Shown in pieces: positions 33,502 to 42,167 of a stretch of 44,214 nucleotides of DNA. The stretch's first letter is position 1, and the number at the start of each line of letters is the position of its first letter. Position numbers and translations under genes: made by a program. Below the pieces are notes generated by a model. That model did not search any database. It saw nothing but the letters and a program-made list of their open reading frames with translations, and had not been told where the DNA came from. Origin of the DNA: Lachnospiraceae bacterium (GTDB taxonomy: Bacteria; Bacillota; Clostridia; Lachnospirales; Lachnospiraceae); the NCBI GenBank assembly GCA_022793375.1, contig JAAWCS010000017.1:1-44214 (forward strand), given 5' to 3'.

Positions 33502-33820
33502 CTAAAGCAAACCCGGATTCTCCAATGCCATTATGTAAATCTGGCACGGATTCCATTCATCCCACAGCGTCGGAAACACCTCAAACTCTTTAAAACCCAG
33601 ACTCAAATAAAAGCGGTTCGTTTCATCATACTCCTGATGCCGCCCCATTTGCACCGTTTTCACCTGTAAAAAAGAGTAGCCCTCAGAAGCCGCAAACGCC
33701 CGCGCGGCCGCAAACAGCGCTGTCCCGATCCCCTGTCTGTGAAACTCCTTCAATACCCCCCATCACATACAGTTCCACGGTATCCCGGCCGGTCTCTTCC
33801 AGGCAAAGAAAACCGACCGA
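33502..33820 (-). pseudogene. GNAT acetyltransferase remnant
   Basis: The C-terminal half of a GNAT N-acetyltransferase: 33502-33753 encodes KEFHRQGIGTALF (the acetyl-CoA loop) and NRFYLSLGFKEFEVFP. Upstream, in a different frame, GFLCLEETGRDTVELYVMG fits the preceding strand of the same fold. The frames join at a run of six G residues near 33758, where five would restore the frame. The N-terminal part of the domain is missing, since the stop of the carD-like gene lies directly before it. So the gene is truncated and frameshifted. A sequencing error could explain the frameshift but not the truncation. Confidence 0.75.
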
Positions 33821-34324
33821 TTACTCCTTCAGTTTCCCGGCAATAAACCCCATCACTTCCGACGGTTTCAAATTAAGCACCACGGCAAATTCGTCGCATA
33901 AAAGCTTCTCCGCTTCCTTGAAAAGCCGTTCGTCGGCCACATGCAGCCGCCGGCCCGCAGCCGTCAGCTTCTGCCGATGGCTGTAGAGCGCTTTCGCCAT
34001 GCCGATCAATTCCCGGCGGTCGCCGCGCCGCAGCATTCCCTTGTACGTCTCCTGGCGCGCTTTCTCATCGGCAATCCACAGCGCCTCTTCCTGCGGCATT
34101 GAAGCGATCAGCTTCTCGATTTCCTCCACCGACAAAAGCCGTTTCATTTTTGCCCGCAGCGCTTCGCTGTCCACCGGCACATACAAGGTTGTACGCGCAT
34201 CATGCACCGGCATCAGTACATAATACTCCCGCTCCCCCGCCTCGCCGAATTTCCGGGTACAGATTTCCGTGACCGTACAGGCCCCCGCCGCACCGTACAA
34301 AACCTTCTCGCCAATTTTCAGCAT
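33821..34324 (-). CDS. CarD/CdnL-like transcription factor
   Basis: 167-residue protein with an N-terminal CarD_CdnL/TRCF RNA-polymerase-interaction domain (IGEKVLYGAAGACTVTEI, TLYVPVDS) and a helical C-terminal domain (about 70-167) that would bind upstream promoter DNA. CarD proteins stabilise open promoter complexes, often at rRNA genes. The ATG at 34324 has AGGAGG 6 bases upstream; the frame stays open further upstream through a tandem repeat, but no better start exists there. It is followed at once by a GNAT gene remnant and then by a terminator. Confidence 0.88.
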   Translation of the reverse strand: MLKIGEKVLYGAAGACTVTEICTRKFGEAGEREYYVLMPVHDARTTLYVPVDSEALRAKMKRLLSVEEIEKLIASMPQEEALWIADEKARQETYKGMLRRGDRRELIGMAKALYSHRQKLTAAGRRLHVADERLFKEAEKLLCDEFAVVLNLKPSEVMGFIAGKLKE

Positions 34325-34340
34325 GGTTACCTCCTTTTTG

Positions 34341-34440
34341 GCCCGTGTTCTCAGGGCATAGTGGTACACCCCTGCGGTGTTTCCTCCTTTTTGCCCGTGT
34401 TTTAAGGGCATAATGGTACACCCTCGCAGCATTTCCTCGC
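34341..34440 (-). repeat. Two tandem units of the two-hairpin repeat before carD-like gene
   Basis: Units start at 34341 and 34393 (period 52). On the minus strand the first has ACACC-GCAGG-GGTGT and GCCC-TGAGAACAC-GGGC. The unit ends in AAAAAGGAGG, which at the gene-proximal copy supplies the ribosome binding site. The copies at 1-137 have GTCC/GGAC, so the stem pairs change together. Confidence 0.8.
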
Positions 34441-34572
34441 TTCTACTAAATAGTATTGCCATTTTTCCTTTTTCTAACAAAAGTATACCATTTTCTGACA
34501 CAAAAAAGTCATAGGCATTTTACACAAAAAAGAGGTCTTATCTGTCTGTATATTTTTTCAATCCATCTGTTT

Positions 34573-35334
34573 TTATTGATACAACTCAACCCGCACGGCA
34601 AAACGTCCTTTTTTCGTCGTATGCGCCACGCCGCCGTAGACAAAACGTCCGTAGCCCCGCACCGATACAATTGCCCCCTCCTTAGGCTGGGCGCTCACAT
34701 TTTCACACAGCCGCCCGTCGATGAATACGCGCCCGGCGCGAAACAGCTCCGCACTCTGGCTGCGCGACAGGTTGTAGACGGCCGCTGCCACCACATCCAG
34801 ACGCTCGGACGCTGCGTTTACCAGCCGTTCCTGTCGGCGGGGGAGCGCTTCCGGCGGCGCAGCCTCCACCGGCCGGCAGACAACCGCCGTATGTTTTACC
34901 CGCTCCAGATTCCCGCAGATAAACGAAGCCATCGCCGCCTGCACATAGGCATACGCCTTCTCCCCCACAAACAAATCGCCCAAGACGCTCCGCTCAATGC
35001 CCAGATTCAGCAGCGCTCCCAGATAATCCCGGTGCCCCAGCTTTTCCGCAAACTTCGGCGCCGCCGGGCGTATCTCCAGGCAGGCAATCGGGAATGCCTC
35101 CTCATACCCAATCATCCCGGCATCGCCAAACCGCGCCATCACCCGCTCGCAGGCCGCATGGCCGCCAAACAATTCCCAGGGCACGCCCGCCAACCGCGTT
35201 TCCACCTGGTGAAAGACCGCCTGCTCCCCCAGGCCCAGAAACCCCGTATACTGATATACCCCCTGCCGGTACGCCTTCTGCGAAAGCTCCGCAAAGCGCT
35301 TTTTCAGCCGTTCTTCCTCTTCTCCCGCCATCAA
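34573..35334 (-). CDS. ylmH: YlmH-type RNA-binding protein with S4 domain
   Basis: 253-residue cytosolic protein. The N-terminal half holds the YlmH body (GYEEAFPIACLEIRP, LGHRDYLGALLNLGIER). The S4 RNA-binding domain is at about 180-240 (VYNLSRSQSAELFRAGRVFIDG, then CENVSAQPKEGAIVSVRG). In Firmicutes ylmH usually lies in the sepF/divIVA cell-division region, and YlmH acts in ribosome quality control. Here it follows the citrate synthase gene with a 4-base overlap, away from that region. A pseudouridine synthase identity is unlikely because the catalytic Asp domain is missing. Confidence 0.87.
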   Translation of the reverse strand: MMAGEEEERLKKRFAELSQKAYRQGVYQYTGFLGLGEQAVFHQVETRLAGVPWELFGGHAACERVMARFGDAGMIGYEEAFPIACLEIRPAAPKFAEKLGHRDYLGALLNLGIERSVLGDLFVGEKAYAYVQAAMASFICGNLERVKHTAVVCRPVEAAPPEALPRRQERLVNAASERLDVVAAAVYNLSRSQSAELFRAGRVFIDGRLCENVSAQPKEGAIVSVRGYGRFVYGGVAHTTKKGRFAVRVELYQ

Positions 35335-36713
35335 TCCCTCTCTTCCATCGGCACAAAATCCGTATGCGTCCCTACATATTTATAAGCCGGCCGAATAATC
35401 TTGCCCGCATTCAGCAGCTCCTCCAAACGATGCGCGCTCCAGCCCGGCATCCGCGCGATCGCAAACATCGGTGTAAACAGCTCCTGCGGAATTCCCAGCA
35501 TCGAGTAGACAAAGCCGCTGTAAAAATCCACGTTGGCGCACACGTTTTTAAACAGCTTGCGGTGCTCCATCACCAGGCGGCCGGCCAGGCTCTCGGTCAG
35601 CTCATAAAGAGCGAATTCCGCCTGCCGCCCCTTTTCCTCGGCCAACGCCTGGGCAAATTTCTTCAAAATCACTTCGCGGGGGTCCGAAAGCGTGTAAACG
35701 GCATGTCCCATGCCGTAAATCAGCCCGGAGCCGTCAAACGCTTCTTTGCTCAATATCTTTTTCAGATAGGCGGCAACCTCTTCTTCGTCCGCCCAGTCGC
35801 TCACATGGGCCTTGATGTCCGCGAACATATTCTCGACTTTCAAATTTGCGCCGCCGTGACGGGGGCCCTTCAGCGAGCCGATGGAGGCCGCCACCGACGA
35901 ATACGTATCCGTGCCCGAAGATGTCACCACATGGGTCGTAAAGGTTGAATTATTGCCGCCGCCGTGTTCCGCATGGAGAATCAGCGCGATGTCCAGCACC
36001 TTGGCTTCCAGCTCCGTATATTTCCCGTCCGGCCGCAGCATCAGCAGGATATTCTCGGCAAACGAAAGCCCTTTTTGCGGATTGCGGATCAAAAGCGTAT
36101 CGTCTTTGCGGAAATGGCGGTACGAATGATACGAATATACCGCCAAAAGCGGCAGTTTGGCAATCAGCTCCAGACACTGGCGCAGCACATTGCCCACGGA
36201 GATATCCTCGGCATCCGCATCGTAGGTATACAGCGTCAAAATACAGCGCTGCATCGCATTCATAATATTTGCGCTCGAAGCCTTCATCACCACATCGCGC
36301 ACAAAACGTCCGCTCAATTCCTGCATCGCAAACAGCACATTGAGAAAACTTTCAAGTTCCTCTTGATTGGGCATCCGCCCAAACAGCAGCAAGTACACGG
36401 TCTCTTCAAACCCAAACCGTCTCCCGTTCAGCCCTGCGACAATCTCCCTGACGTTGACGCCCTGATAATACAGGGAACCCTCCGCCGGAATCTGGCGGCC
36501 GCCCACAAGTTCATAACCGCTTACATCGGAAATCTCCGTCAGCCCCGTCAGCACGCCCTTGCCCGCCGAATCGCGCAGCCCGCGCTTTACGTCATATTCC
36601 ACATACAAATTCGGATTGATCCGGCGCCCCTTTAGCAGCTCCGCCTCCAACCGTTCCATATCCTGGCGCAATTCTCCCAAATCCTCCAGGCTCATTTTTT
36701 CTTCTTCCGACAT
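35331..36713 (-). CDS. gltA: Citrate synthase
   Basis: 460-residue Si-type citrate synthase that condenses oxaloacetate and acetyl-CoA. Catalytic motifs are LHAEHGGGNNSTFT, GPRHGGAN and YGMGHAVYTLSDPRE. An N-terminal extension of about 60 residues precedes GLRDSAGKGVLTGLTEIS. The ATG at 36713 has GGGAGG upstream; an upstream extension of the frame to 36896 crosses an intergenic hairpin and overlaps malQ, so I reject it. In anaerobic Clostridia this enzyme usually serves glutamate synthesis. It is the first gene of a pair with ylmH. Confidence 0.94.
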   Translation of the reverse strand: MSEEEKMSLEDLGELRQDMERLEAELLKGRRINPNLYVEYDVKRGLRDSAGKGVLTGLTEISDVSGYELVGGRQIPAEGSLYYQGVNVREIVAGLNGRRFGFEETVYLLLFGRMPNQEELESFLNVLFAMQELSGRFVRDVVMKASSANIMNAMQRCILTLYTYDADAEDISVGNVLRQCLELIAKLPLLAVYSYHSYRHFRKDDTLLIRNPQKGLSFAENILLMLRPDGKYTELEAKVLDIALILHAEHGGGNNSTFTTHVVTSSGTDTYSSVAASIGSLKGPRHGGANLKVENMFADIKAHVSDWADEEEVAAYLKKILSKEAFDGSGLIYGMGHAVYTLSDPREVILKKFAQALAEEKGRQAEFALYELTESLAGRLVMEHRKLFKNVCANVDFYSGFVYSMLGIPQELFTPMFAIARMPGWSAHRLEELLNAGKIIRPAYKYVGTHTDFVPMEERD

Positions 36714-36761
36714 ACGGATTACCTCCCATTTTGATTTTAACTTCCTGTTTATCCTGACACG

Positions 36762-36792
36762 CAGGGCGGCCCCTGCCAAGGCCGCCCCCCTG
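36762..36792. repeat. Strong hairpin between malQ and citrate synthase
   Basis: CAGGGCGGCC (36762-36771) pairs with GGCCGCCC(CC)CTG (36780-36792). A T run (GTTTTT) follows only on the plus strand, against the direction of both genes, so it is not a clear terminator for malQ. Confidence 0.55.
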
Positions 36793-36814
36793 TTTTTACC
36801 ATTTCTTCCTGCGC

Positions 36815-38263
36815 TTACCCGCGCCCTGTTCCCCGGATCACCCGCGTCAAAAACGCTTTCTGCCGTTTCAGCCGGCCAAAATCCGCCAGCCGCCACTGCC
36901 AGTTCGGCGCCCCGAGCGTCCCCGGCGTATTCAGCCTGCCCTCCTCGCCAAGGCCCAACAGATCGGCCACCGGTACAATAGCCAGTTCCGCCGGGCGCTG
37001 CATCGTATACGTCACAAATGCATGCGCGATATGACGCGTGTCAATGCCCTGCTTCCGAAGAAATGCCCGGCACTGCTCCTGTTCCTCCTTCGGCTTTTCC
37101 CGGAACCACTGCCGAATTGTCTCGTTATCGTGAGTCCCCGTATAAGAAATCATCCGCTCTTCCGAATGCGTATCTCCCTTTTGCAGGTCAAAATTAAACT
37201 GCACCACATCCATGCCGGGAAGCTTGCAGGCATCCCGCAGTTCATAGACCTGCGGGCGCATCTCGCCCAAATCCTCCGCCACGATATCCAGCTGCGGATA
37301 CTCCTGATAGAGCCGCTTAAAGAAATCAATCCCCGGCCCTTCCACCCATTGGCCCTCGACCGCCGTCGGGCAGTCCGCCGGAATCTTCCAATAGGTGTCA
37401 AACGCCCGAAAATGATCGATGCGTATCTTGTTAAACAATTTCGCCGTATACGCGATCCGTTTAATCCAGAACGAATAATCCTCTTTCGCAAGCCGCTCCC
37501 AGTCGTAGATCGGATTGCCCCAGCGCTGCCCGGTCTCGCTGAAATAATCCGGCGGCACGCCCGCGATAAAGGCCGGCCGGCCATCCGCTTCCAGCAGGAA
37601 ATTCTCCCGGTTCATCCACACATCCAGCGAATCCACTCCCACATAAAAGGGAATGTCGCCCATGATCTCGACTTCCCGGCGGTTCGCATACTGTTTAAGC
37701 GCGATCCACTGCCGGTAAAACGTATACTGGACAAACATCTCGTAGGCAATGTCCTCTGCCCACTGCGTCTCGTCCACGCCCTGGCCTGACGGCCATTCCT
37801 TCTGTTCCTGCGGCCATTCCAGCCAGCTGCGCAGCCCGTTCTGTTTTTTGAATGTCAGAAAAACCGCATACGGATAGACCCATTCCTGCGAGATAAATTC
37901 CTCATAGCGCTCATCCGGCTGAAAGTGCCGAAATGCCTCCCGTAACAGCTCGCCTTTTTTCCGGCGGATCTCTTCATAATCAATCGCCGCGGCCCGCGAC
38001 AAATTCCGGGGCAGCTTCCCCCGCAAAAGCCCCTGATGACGCAAATCTTCCAGATCAATGTACAGCTCGTCGCCCGCCATCGACGAATATGGCTGATATG
38101 GTGAATTGCCATACCCTAACGGATTTAACGGCAGAATCTGCCACACATGCACGCCGCACTCCGCCAAAAAATCCACAAACTGATAACAATAATTCCCAAA
38201 GTCTCCGATCCCATACGGGGACGGCAGCGATGCCACCGGCATCAAAACCCCTGCTTTTCTCAT
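36815..38263 (-). CDS. malQ: 4-alpha-glucanotransferase (amylomaltase)
   Basis: 482-residue GH77 enzyme that moves maltodextrin segments between chains in starch and maltose breakdown. Early motifs are SLPSPYGIGDFG and QILPLNPLGYGNSPY. The catalytic set includes RIDHFRAFDTYW (Asp nucleophile), IVAEDLGEM (acid/base Glu) and TGTHDNETI (transition-state Asp). The length is typical for bacterial amylomaltases without an N-terminal extension. It starts 17 bases after the SleB-like gene with a weak GGGG site, so it is probably read from the promoter at 40045-40073. Confidence 0.96.
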   Translation of the reverse strand: MRKAGVLMPVASLPSPYGIGDFGNYCYQFVDFLAECGVHVWQILPLNPLGYGNSPYQPYSSMAGDELYIDLEDLRHQGLLRGKLPRNLSRAAAIDYEEIRRKKGELLREAFRHFQPDERYEEFISQEWVYPYAVFLTFKKQNGLRSWLEWPQEQKEWPSGQGVDETQWAEDIAYEMFVQYTFYRQWIALKQYANRREVEIMGDIPFYVGVDSLDVWMNRENFLLEADGRPAFIAGVPPDYFSETGQRWGNPIYDWERLAKEDYSFWIKRIAYTAKLFNKIRIDHFRAFDTYWKIPADCPTAVEGQWVEGPGIDFFKRLYQEYPQLDIVAEDLGEMRPQVYELRDACKLPGMDVVQFNFDLQKGDTHSEERMISYTGTHDNETIRQWFREKPKEEQEQCRAFLRKQGIDTRHIAHAFVTYTMQRPAELAIVPVADLLGLGEEGRLNTPGTLGAPNWQWRLADFGRLKRQKAFLTRVIRGTGRG

Positions 38264-38279
38264 TTTGTATGTACCCCTT

Positions 38280-39929
38280 TTAGTATGCCACCCATCTGTG
38301 ATAGAATATGTGACCGCCGATAATATAATACGGAACTTCGTTGGCCTTTAAGTTTTCTTCCAGCTGCGGCACCGGCTTATGCGTCCGGAAAAACAGGCTT
38401 TCCCCGACATTGCTGCTTCCGGTCAATACCTCCGCCGCCGCCCGCCGGCAGTCGTCCGTCACTTTGCCTTTTACATCCGGATCGGCTTCCATGGCCAGCA
38501 CCGTCGCCAGACGGCCGCTGCCCACCGGCGAGAACTGGTTTGTCTGGTAGACCACCCCGGTAATCGAATTGGGGAACTTATTGCTTCGCACCCGGTTCAT
38601 AATCACGTATCCGACCGCCAGCTTGCCGTCATAGCTTTCACCGCCTGCTTCGCAGTAGATAATCGCCGCCAGCAGCGTATATTCTTCGTCGCTGATATCG
38701 ACGTTCATGCCGTGGTCAATGCCGGAATCGCCCTCCTTGATGTCGCTGTTCGTATCATTGGCCGCCTGCTCGGCTTTGCGGCGTTCCTCCTCCGCCTCCA
38801 GCGCCTTTTTCTTACTCAGCAGCTCCTCATAATACTTGCGCTTCATCTCGATTTTTTCTTCGTAGCTGGTGATCGTATCGGATGAGGATGCCAGCTGATC
38901 TACATACGCCTGCAGATCGGCCGCCGACGCGGCCTGCTGGTTCGCTACGCTGGCCTGCTGCTTTTTTAAATCCGCTTTCAGCTTGTCCAGCTCTTTTTTC
39001 TGCTCCACCAACTCCTGATTCTCTTCTTTGAGCGTCTCCCGCTCCTGCTCTAAGCTCTTTTGCTCCTGCTCCAGCGCTTCCCGCTCCGATACCAGACGCG
39101 CCTCATCTGCTTCCAGGGAGGCTTTCTTTCCGTCCAGTTCTTCCTTCGTCGCCTGATAGCGCTCGCGCATCTTCTGGTCGTAGTCGAGCATCGCTTCGTA
39201 GTACTCCGCCTGGTTTAAAAAAGCCGTCAGGCTCTCCGACTCCAAAAACACTTCCAAATACTGGGCGGACGCCGCGTTTTCATACATGTACTGGATCCGC
39301 AGCTTCATCGACTCGTACTGCTCTGCCAGGTCCGCTTCCGTCTCTTTGATCTCCTCCTGGGTCCTGGCAATCGAAGCCACGATTGCCGTAATCTCCGCCT
39401 GCTTGGCCGTAATATCGTTTTCCTTGGCGGCGATGGCCTCTTCCTTGGCAGCGATGGCCTCTTCCTTGGCGGCGATGGCCGCCTCCTGGGCCTGAATATC
39501 TTTCTCTACCTTTGCAAGCTTGGAGGAAACGCTCCTGTACTGGCCGTTCAGCTGATCCAGGTAATTTTCCACCTCGGTTTTATCCTTCTGCAAGGTATCA
39601 TGGGTCTGCTGGGCATTGTCCAGGTTGTTCTCCAATTCGCCCAGCTCGTCGCCGACTTTATCAATCTCGTCTCCGACCTTGTCAATCTCTTCTCCAAGCC
39701 CGCTCTGCGTTGTCTCCGGCGGTTCCGTCTGCGGCGCGGCTGTCGGCGCCTGCGTCGATGCGGCAGGCTGTGATTCTGTCCGCGGCTCCTGCGCTACGGC
39801 CGTCGTCGGCTCGCCGCCCGGCGTCTCTCCCCCCTCCGGCTCCGTAGCCCGGGCATAGAGGACATTGCCTGTCATCAGGGACAGACACAGCGCAGCCGTC
39901 AAAATCCTGTATCGTATGTTTTTCTTCAT
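38280..39929 (-). CDS. Secreted coiled-coil cell wall hydrolase, SleB domain
   Basis: 549-residue exported protein. It has a signal peptide (about 1-30), then a Pro/Thr-rich stretch, then a long coiled coil (about 80-390, rich in Glu/Lys/Ala) of the PcsB/CwlO-like kind, and a C-terminal hydrolase_2 (SleB) domain with TLLAAIIYCEAGGESYDGK, NRVRSNKFP and TNQFSPVG. The Glu in IYCEAGGE is the likely catalytic acid for cutting peptidoglycan glycan strands. Short in-frame repeats AIAAKEE and DKVGDEI occur in the coil. A promoter with a perfect -10 lies upstream, and a dispersed repeat lies in its leader. Confidence 0.9.
   Translation of the reverse strand: MKKNIRYRILTAALCLSLMTGNVLYARATEPEGGETPGGEPTTAVAQEPRTESQPAASTQAPTAAPQTEPPETTQSGLGEEIDKVGDEIDKVGDELGELENNLDNAQQTHDTLQKDKTEVENYLDQLNGQYRSVSSKLAKVEKDIQAQEAAIAAKEEAIAAKEEAIAAKENDITAKQAEITAIVASIARTQEEIKETEADLAEQYESMKLRIQYMYENAASAQYLEVFLESESLTAFLNQAEYYEAMLDYDQKMRERYQATKEELDGKKASLEADEARLVSEREALEQEQKSLEQERETLKEENQELVEQKKELDKLKADLKKQQASVANQQAASAADLQAYVDQLASSSDTITSYEEKIEMKRKYYEELLSKKKALEAEEERRKAEQAANDTNSDIKEGDSGIDHGMNVDISDEEYTLLAAIIYCEAGGESYDGKLAVGYVIMNRVRSNKFPNSITGVVYQTNQFSPVGSGRLATVLAMEADPDVKGKVTDDCRRAAAEVLTGSSNVGESLFFRTHKPVPQLEENLKANEVPYYIIGGHIFYHRWVAY
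39421..39483 (-). repeat. Three 21-bp in-frame repeats in the coiled coil
   Basis: Units at 39421, 39442 and 39463 each encode one AIAAKEE heptad and differ by one to three bases. They lengthen the coil without breaking the heptad pattern and could change number by slippage. Confidence 0.85.
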
Positions 39930-39959
39930 AAAAACTCCTATGTATTCCGATCTTATTTT

Positions 39960-40013
39960 GAAAGCCCCTCAGGGATCGGCTTTCATGCCCTGGCGGTGCG
40001 CCGCCAGGTGCAT
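39960..40013 (-). repeat. Dispersed hairpin repeat, copy 2 (second family)
   Basis: Shares ATCGGCTTTC and TGGCGGTGCGCC with 2448-2508. It holds CTGGCG-GTGCGC-CGCCAG and a second stem GAAAGCC/GGCTTTC. It lies between the promoter at 40045-40073 and the SleB-like gene, in transcribed leader. Confidence 0.7.
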
Positions 40014-40044
40014 TAAGTTTGCTTGTTGTTTCTATATCACTTGC

Positions 40045-40073
40045 ATTATACCCAAAAATATGGCATTGCGCAA
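40045..40073 (-). promoter_or_regulatory. Promoter of the SleB-like gene
   Basis: On the minus strand TTGCGC (40073-40068), a 17-base gap and TATAAT (40050-40045). Confidence 0.7.
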
Positions 40074-40114
40074 CGAAAAAATTTATTACGGCGCAGAGAG
40101 CTTTGCCGGCCGGC

Positions 40115-40143
40115 TTGTAAAACCAACGGTTCTATGATAGTAT
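40115..40143 (+). promoter_or_regulatory. Possible promoter of the AAA-ATPase gene
   Basis: TTGTAA (40115-40120), a 17-base gap and TAGTAT (40138-40143), about 30 bases before the start codon. Confidence 0.45.
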
Positions 40144-40175
40144 GAAAATACAAACCAAAAACGGGGGACTGCCCT

Positions 40176-41526
40176 ATGGGAATTTATTTCAATCCAAACA
40201 ACGATCGATTTCAAAAAGCCGTTCGTTCTGAGATTTACGTCGATAAAACGGGCCTGATTTCTTATACCAATAAGTATTTAAACACAGAACAGCAGTTTAT
40301 GTGTGTCAGCCGGCCGCGTCGCTTTGGAAAATCCATGGCTCTCGTTATGCTGGCCGCCTACTACAGCCGTGGCTGCCATTCCGGAGAACTCTTTGCCGGG
40401 CGAGCGATCGAAGGCGATCCGACATTTAAAAAACATCTAAATCAACACGACGTAATTTTTTTGAATATGCAGCAATTCTTAACCGGCGCAAAAAAACAAA
40501 CCGCGACCGAATATCTGGAGCAGGAGGTTCTTGAAGAACTCAGGGAGGAATACGGGGCCTTGCTCTGTCGTCCCGGTCTTGGACTGTCAGACACATTAAA
40601 AAAAATCTATGTAAAAACAGGAACACAATTTATTTTTCTGATTGACGAGTGGGACTGTGTAATGCGGGAACAGGTCGAAGCGGAACATCTTCAGCGGCAC
40701 TATCTTAATTTCCTGCAAAACCTTTTAAAAGACCAGCCTTATGTTGCGCTTGTCTATATGACAGGAATTCTTCCGGTAAAAAAGTACGGCCGCCAGTCCG
40801 CTCTGAATATGTTTTGGGAATATTCCATGACCGACCAGGGATTCCTGGAAGAATACACGGGATTCACCGAAGCAGAGGTAAAAACACTGTGCACCCGTTA
40901 CGGCATGGACTTTGAAGAAGCCAGCCACTGGTACGACGGGTATCAGTTTACAAGGTTTATGCATATTTACAATCCAAAATCCGTTGTGGAGGCAATGCAT
41001 CGCGGCAAATTTTCTAATTATTGGACGTCGACCGAAACCTACGATTCTCTAAAAATTTATATGGACATGGATTTCGACGGACTGCGCTCTGCTATTGTAC
41101 AAATGCTCGGCGGAGCGCATGTCAAGGTCAATACGCTGAGTTTTCAGAACGATATGCATAATTTCCGTACTAAAGACGATGTGCTTACTTTGTTGATCCA
41201 TCTGGGATATTTGGCTTATGATTCCGAAAAAGAAGAGGCGTTTATTCCCAACAGGGAAATCATCCGCGAATTTGAGAATGCTATGAGCACAGGTGGATGG
41301 TCTGAGATTGCTTCCTTTTTGCGGCCAACCAGCCCTGGTCGTTGAACTAAAGTACGGTCAACCCGCCAATACCGCGATTCAGCAGATCAAGGACAGGCGT
41401 TATACACAGGCGCTTGAGGGGTATTTCGGTGAAATCCTGCTGATTGGAGTCAGCTATGACAAAGACACAAAAGACAAGAAGCACCACTGCCTCATCGAAC
41501 GATTTGAGGGGAAATGCTGCCCTTAA
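40176..41526 (+). pseudogene. AAA-ATPase/PD-(D/E)XK nuclease gene broken by internal deletion
   Basis: Member of the AAA-ATPase_like/DUF1703 family. The first part (40176-41345) has the N-terminal YVDKTGLI, the P loop SRPRRFGKSM and FLIDEWDC (Walker B) and runs to REFENAM. Then the frame shifts near 41320 and continues to 41526 as ALVVELKYG..., AIQQIKDRRY and EGYFGEILLIGVSYDKD, the end of the nuclease domain. The roughly 90-110 residues normally between them, including the first catalytic Asp of the nuclease, are missing. So this is a deletion plus frame change, not just a sequencing slip. The ATPase half could still be made as a 389-residue protein. Its last bases overlap the next gene's end on the other strand. 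Confidence 0.8.
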
Positions 41527-41996
41527 TGCAGCTGCGCCAGGGCAAAGAAAAAAGCAAGCATCCCAAATAAAAGCAGATTGTTCATCAGAGACATAAACAG
41601 GTTCTTCCGAAAATCGTTTTGGCGTTTTCCGTAAAATATTAGAAACGCCAGCTTTGTAAATTCATACAAGCCCACGCAGGCCCAGAATCCGTTCCAGCAA
41701 AGACGCATAAATATGGCTGTCGCAGAGAGAGCGCCAAAGAGGAACAGCTCCAGAAACATATCCTCCGCCGGGATTTTGCTGCCGCAGTTTCGGCAGGCGC
41801 CATGGTTTTTAAAATAGGAAACGATCGGTATCTGGTCCTTTAGGGCAATCGCGGTCTTGCAGACCGGACAATAACATTTGGAATCGTTTATGGAACGTGT
41901 ACTGCCTTTTAGAAGGCGCAGGATATCTGTCGTCGCATACGCGCTCAAAATATAAAACGTAAAAAACACTGCCGCTCGAGCCAGAAAAATTTTCAT
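41523..41996 (-). CDS. Prepilin-peptidase N-terminal-like membrane protein
   Basis: 157-residue protein with a hydrophobic start, a zinc-binding middle and two or three further membrane segments. The middle CPVCKTAI...CRNCGSKIPAEDMFLELF matches the Cys-x-x-Cys pairs of the methylase-like N-terminal domain of type IV prepilin peptidases (A24). The aspartates of the peptidase half are not found, and no pilin or secretion gene is near, so it is not a working peptidase by itself. I start it at 41996 (MKIFLARAA) with AAAGAG upstream; 42017 is possible. It may be a degraded peptidase or a distinct small membrane protein. Confidence 0.65.
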   Translation of the reverse strand: MKIFLARAAVFFTFYILSAYATTDILRLLKGSTRSINDSKCYCPVCKTAIALKDQIPIVSYFKNHGACRNCGSKIPAEDMFLELFLFGALSATAIFMRLCWNGFWACVGLYEFTKLAFLIFYGKRQNDFRKNLFMSLMNNLLLFGMLAFFFALAQLH

Positions 41997-42091
41997 CAAA
42001 TCTCTTTTTCCTTTCATTAACAGGACATGCTTTCCCGCTGCTTTTGCCGTTCCAAAGCGTCGTCCCGGGCAAGTTTCGTTCAACCGCCAAG

Positions 42092-42132
42092 ATGGCGACA
42101 CTGCCGGAAGTCGCTTCCCGTCGTGCCGCCAT
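42092..42132. repeat. Strong inverted repeat between two minus-strand genes
   Basis: Arms ATGGCGACAC (42092-42101) and GTGCCGCCAT (42123-42132), with inner GGAAG-TCG-CTTCC. A T-rich run follows on the plus strand only. It lies 36 bases past the LRR/LysM gene stop. Confidence 0.55.
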
Positions 42133-42167
42133 TTCTTAATTTCTTGCTTTCAATTATAATTTCGATA

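Noticed and set aside
36762..36792. Terminator of malQ
   Set aside because: The T run lies on the plus strand only, opposite to malQ transcription.
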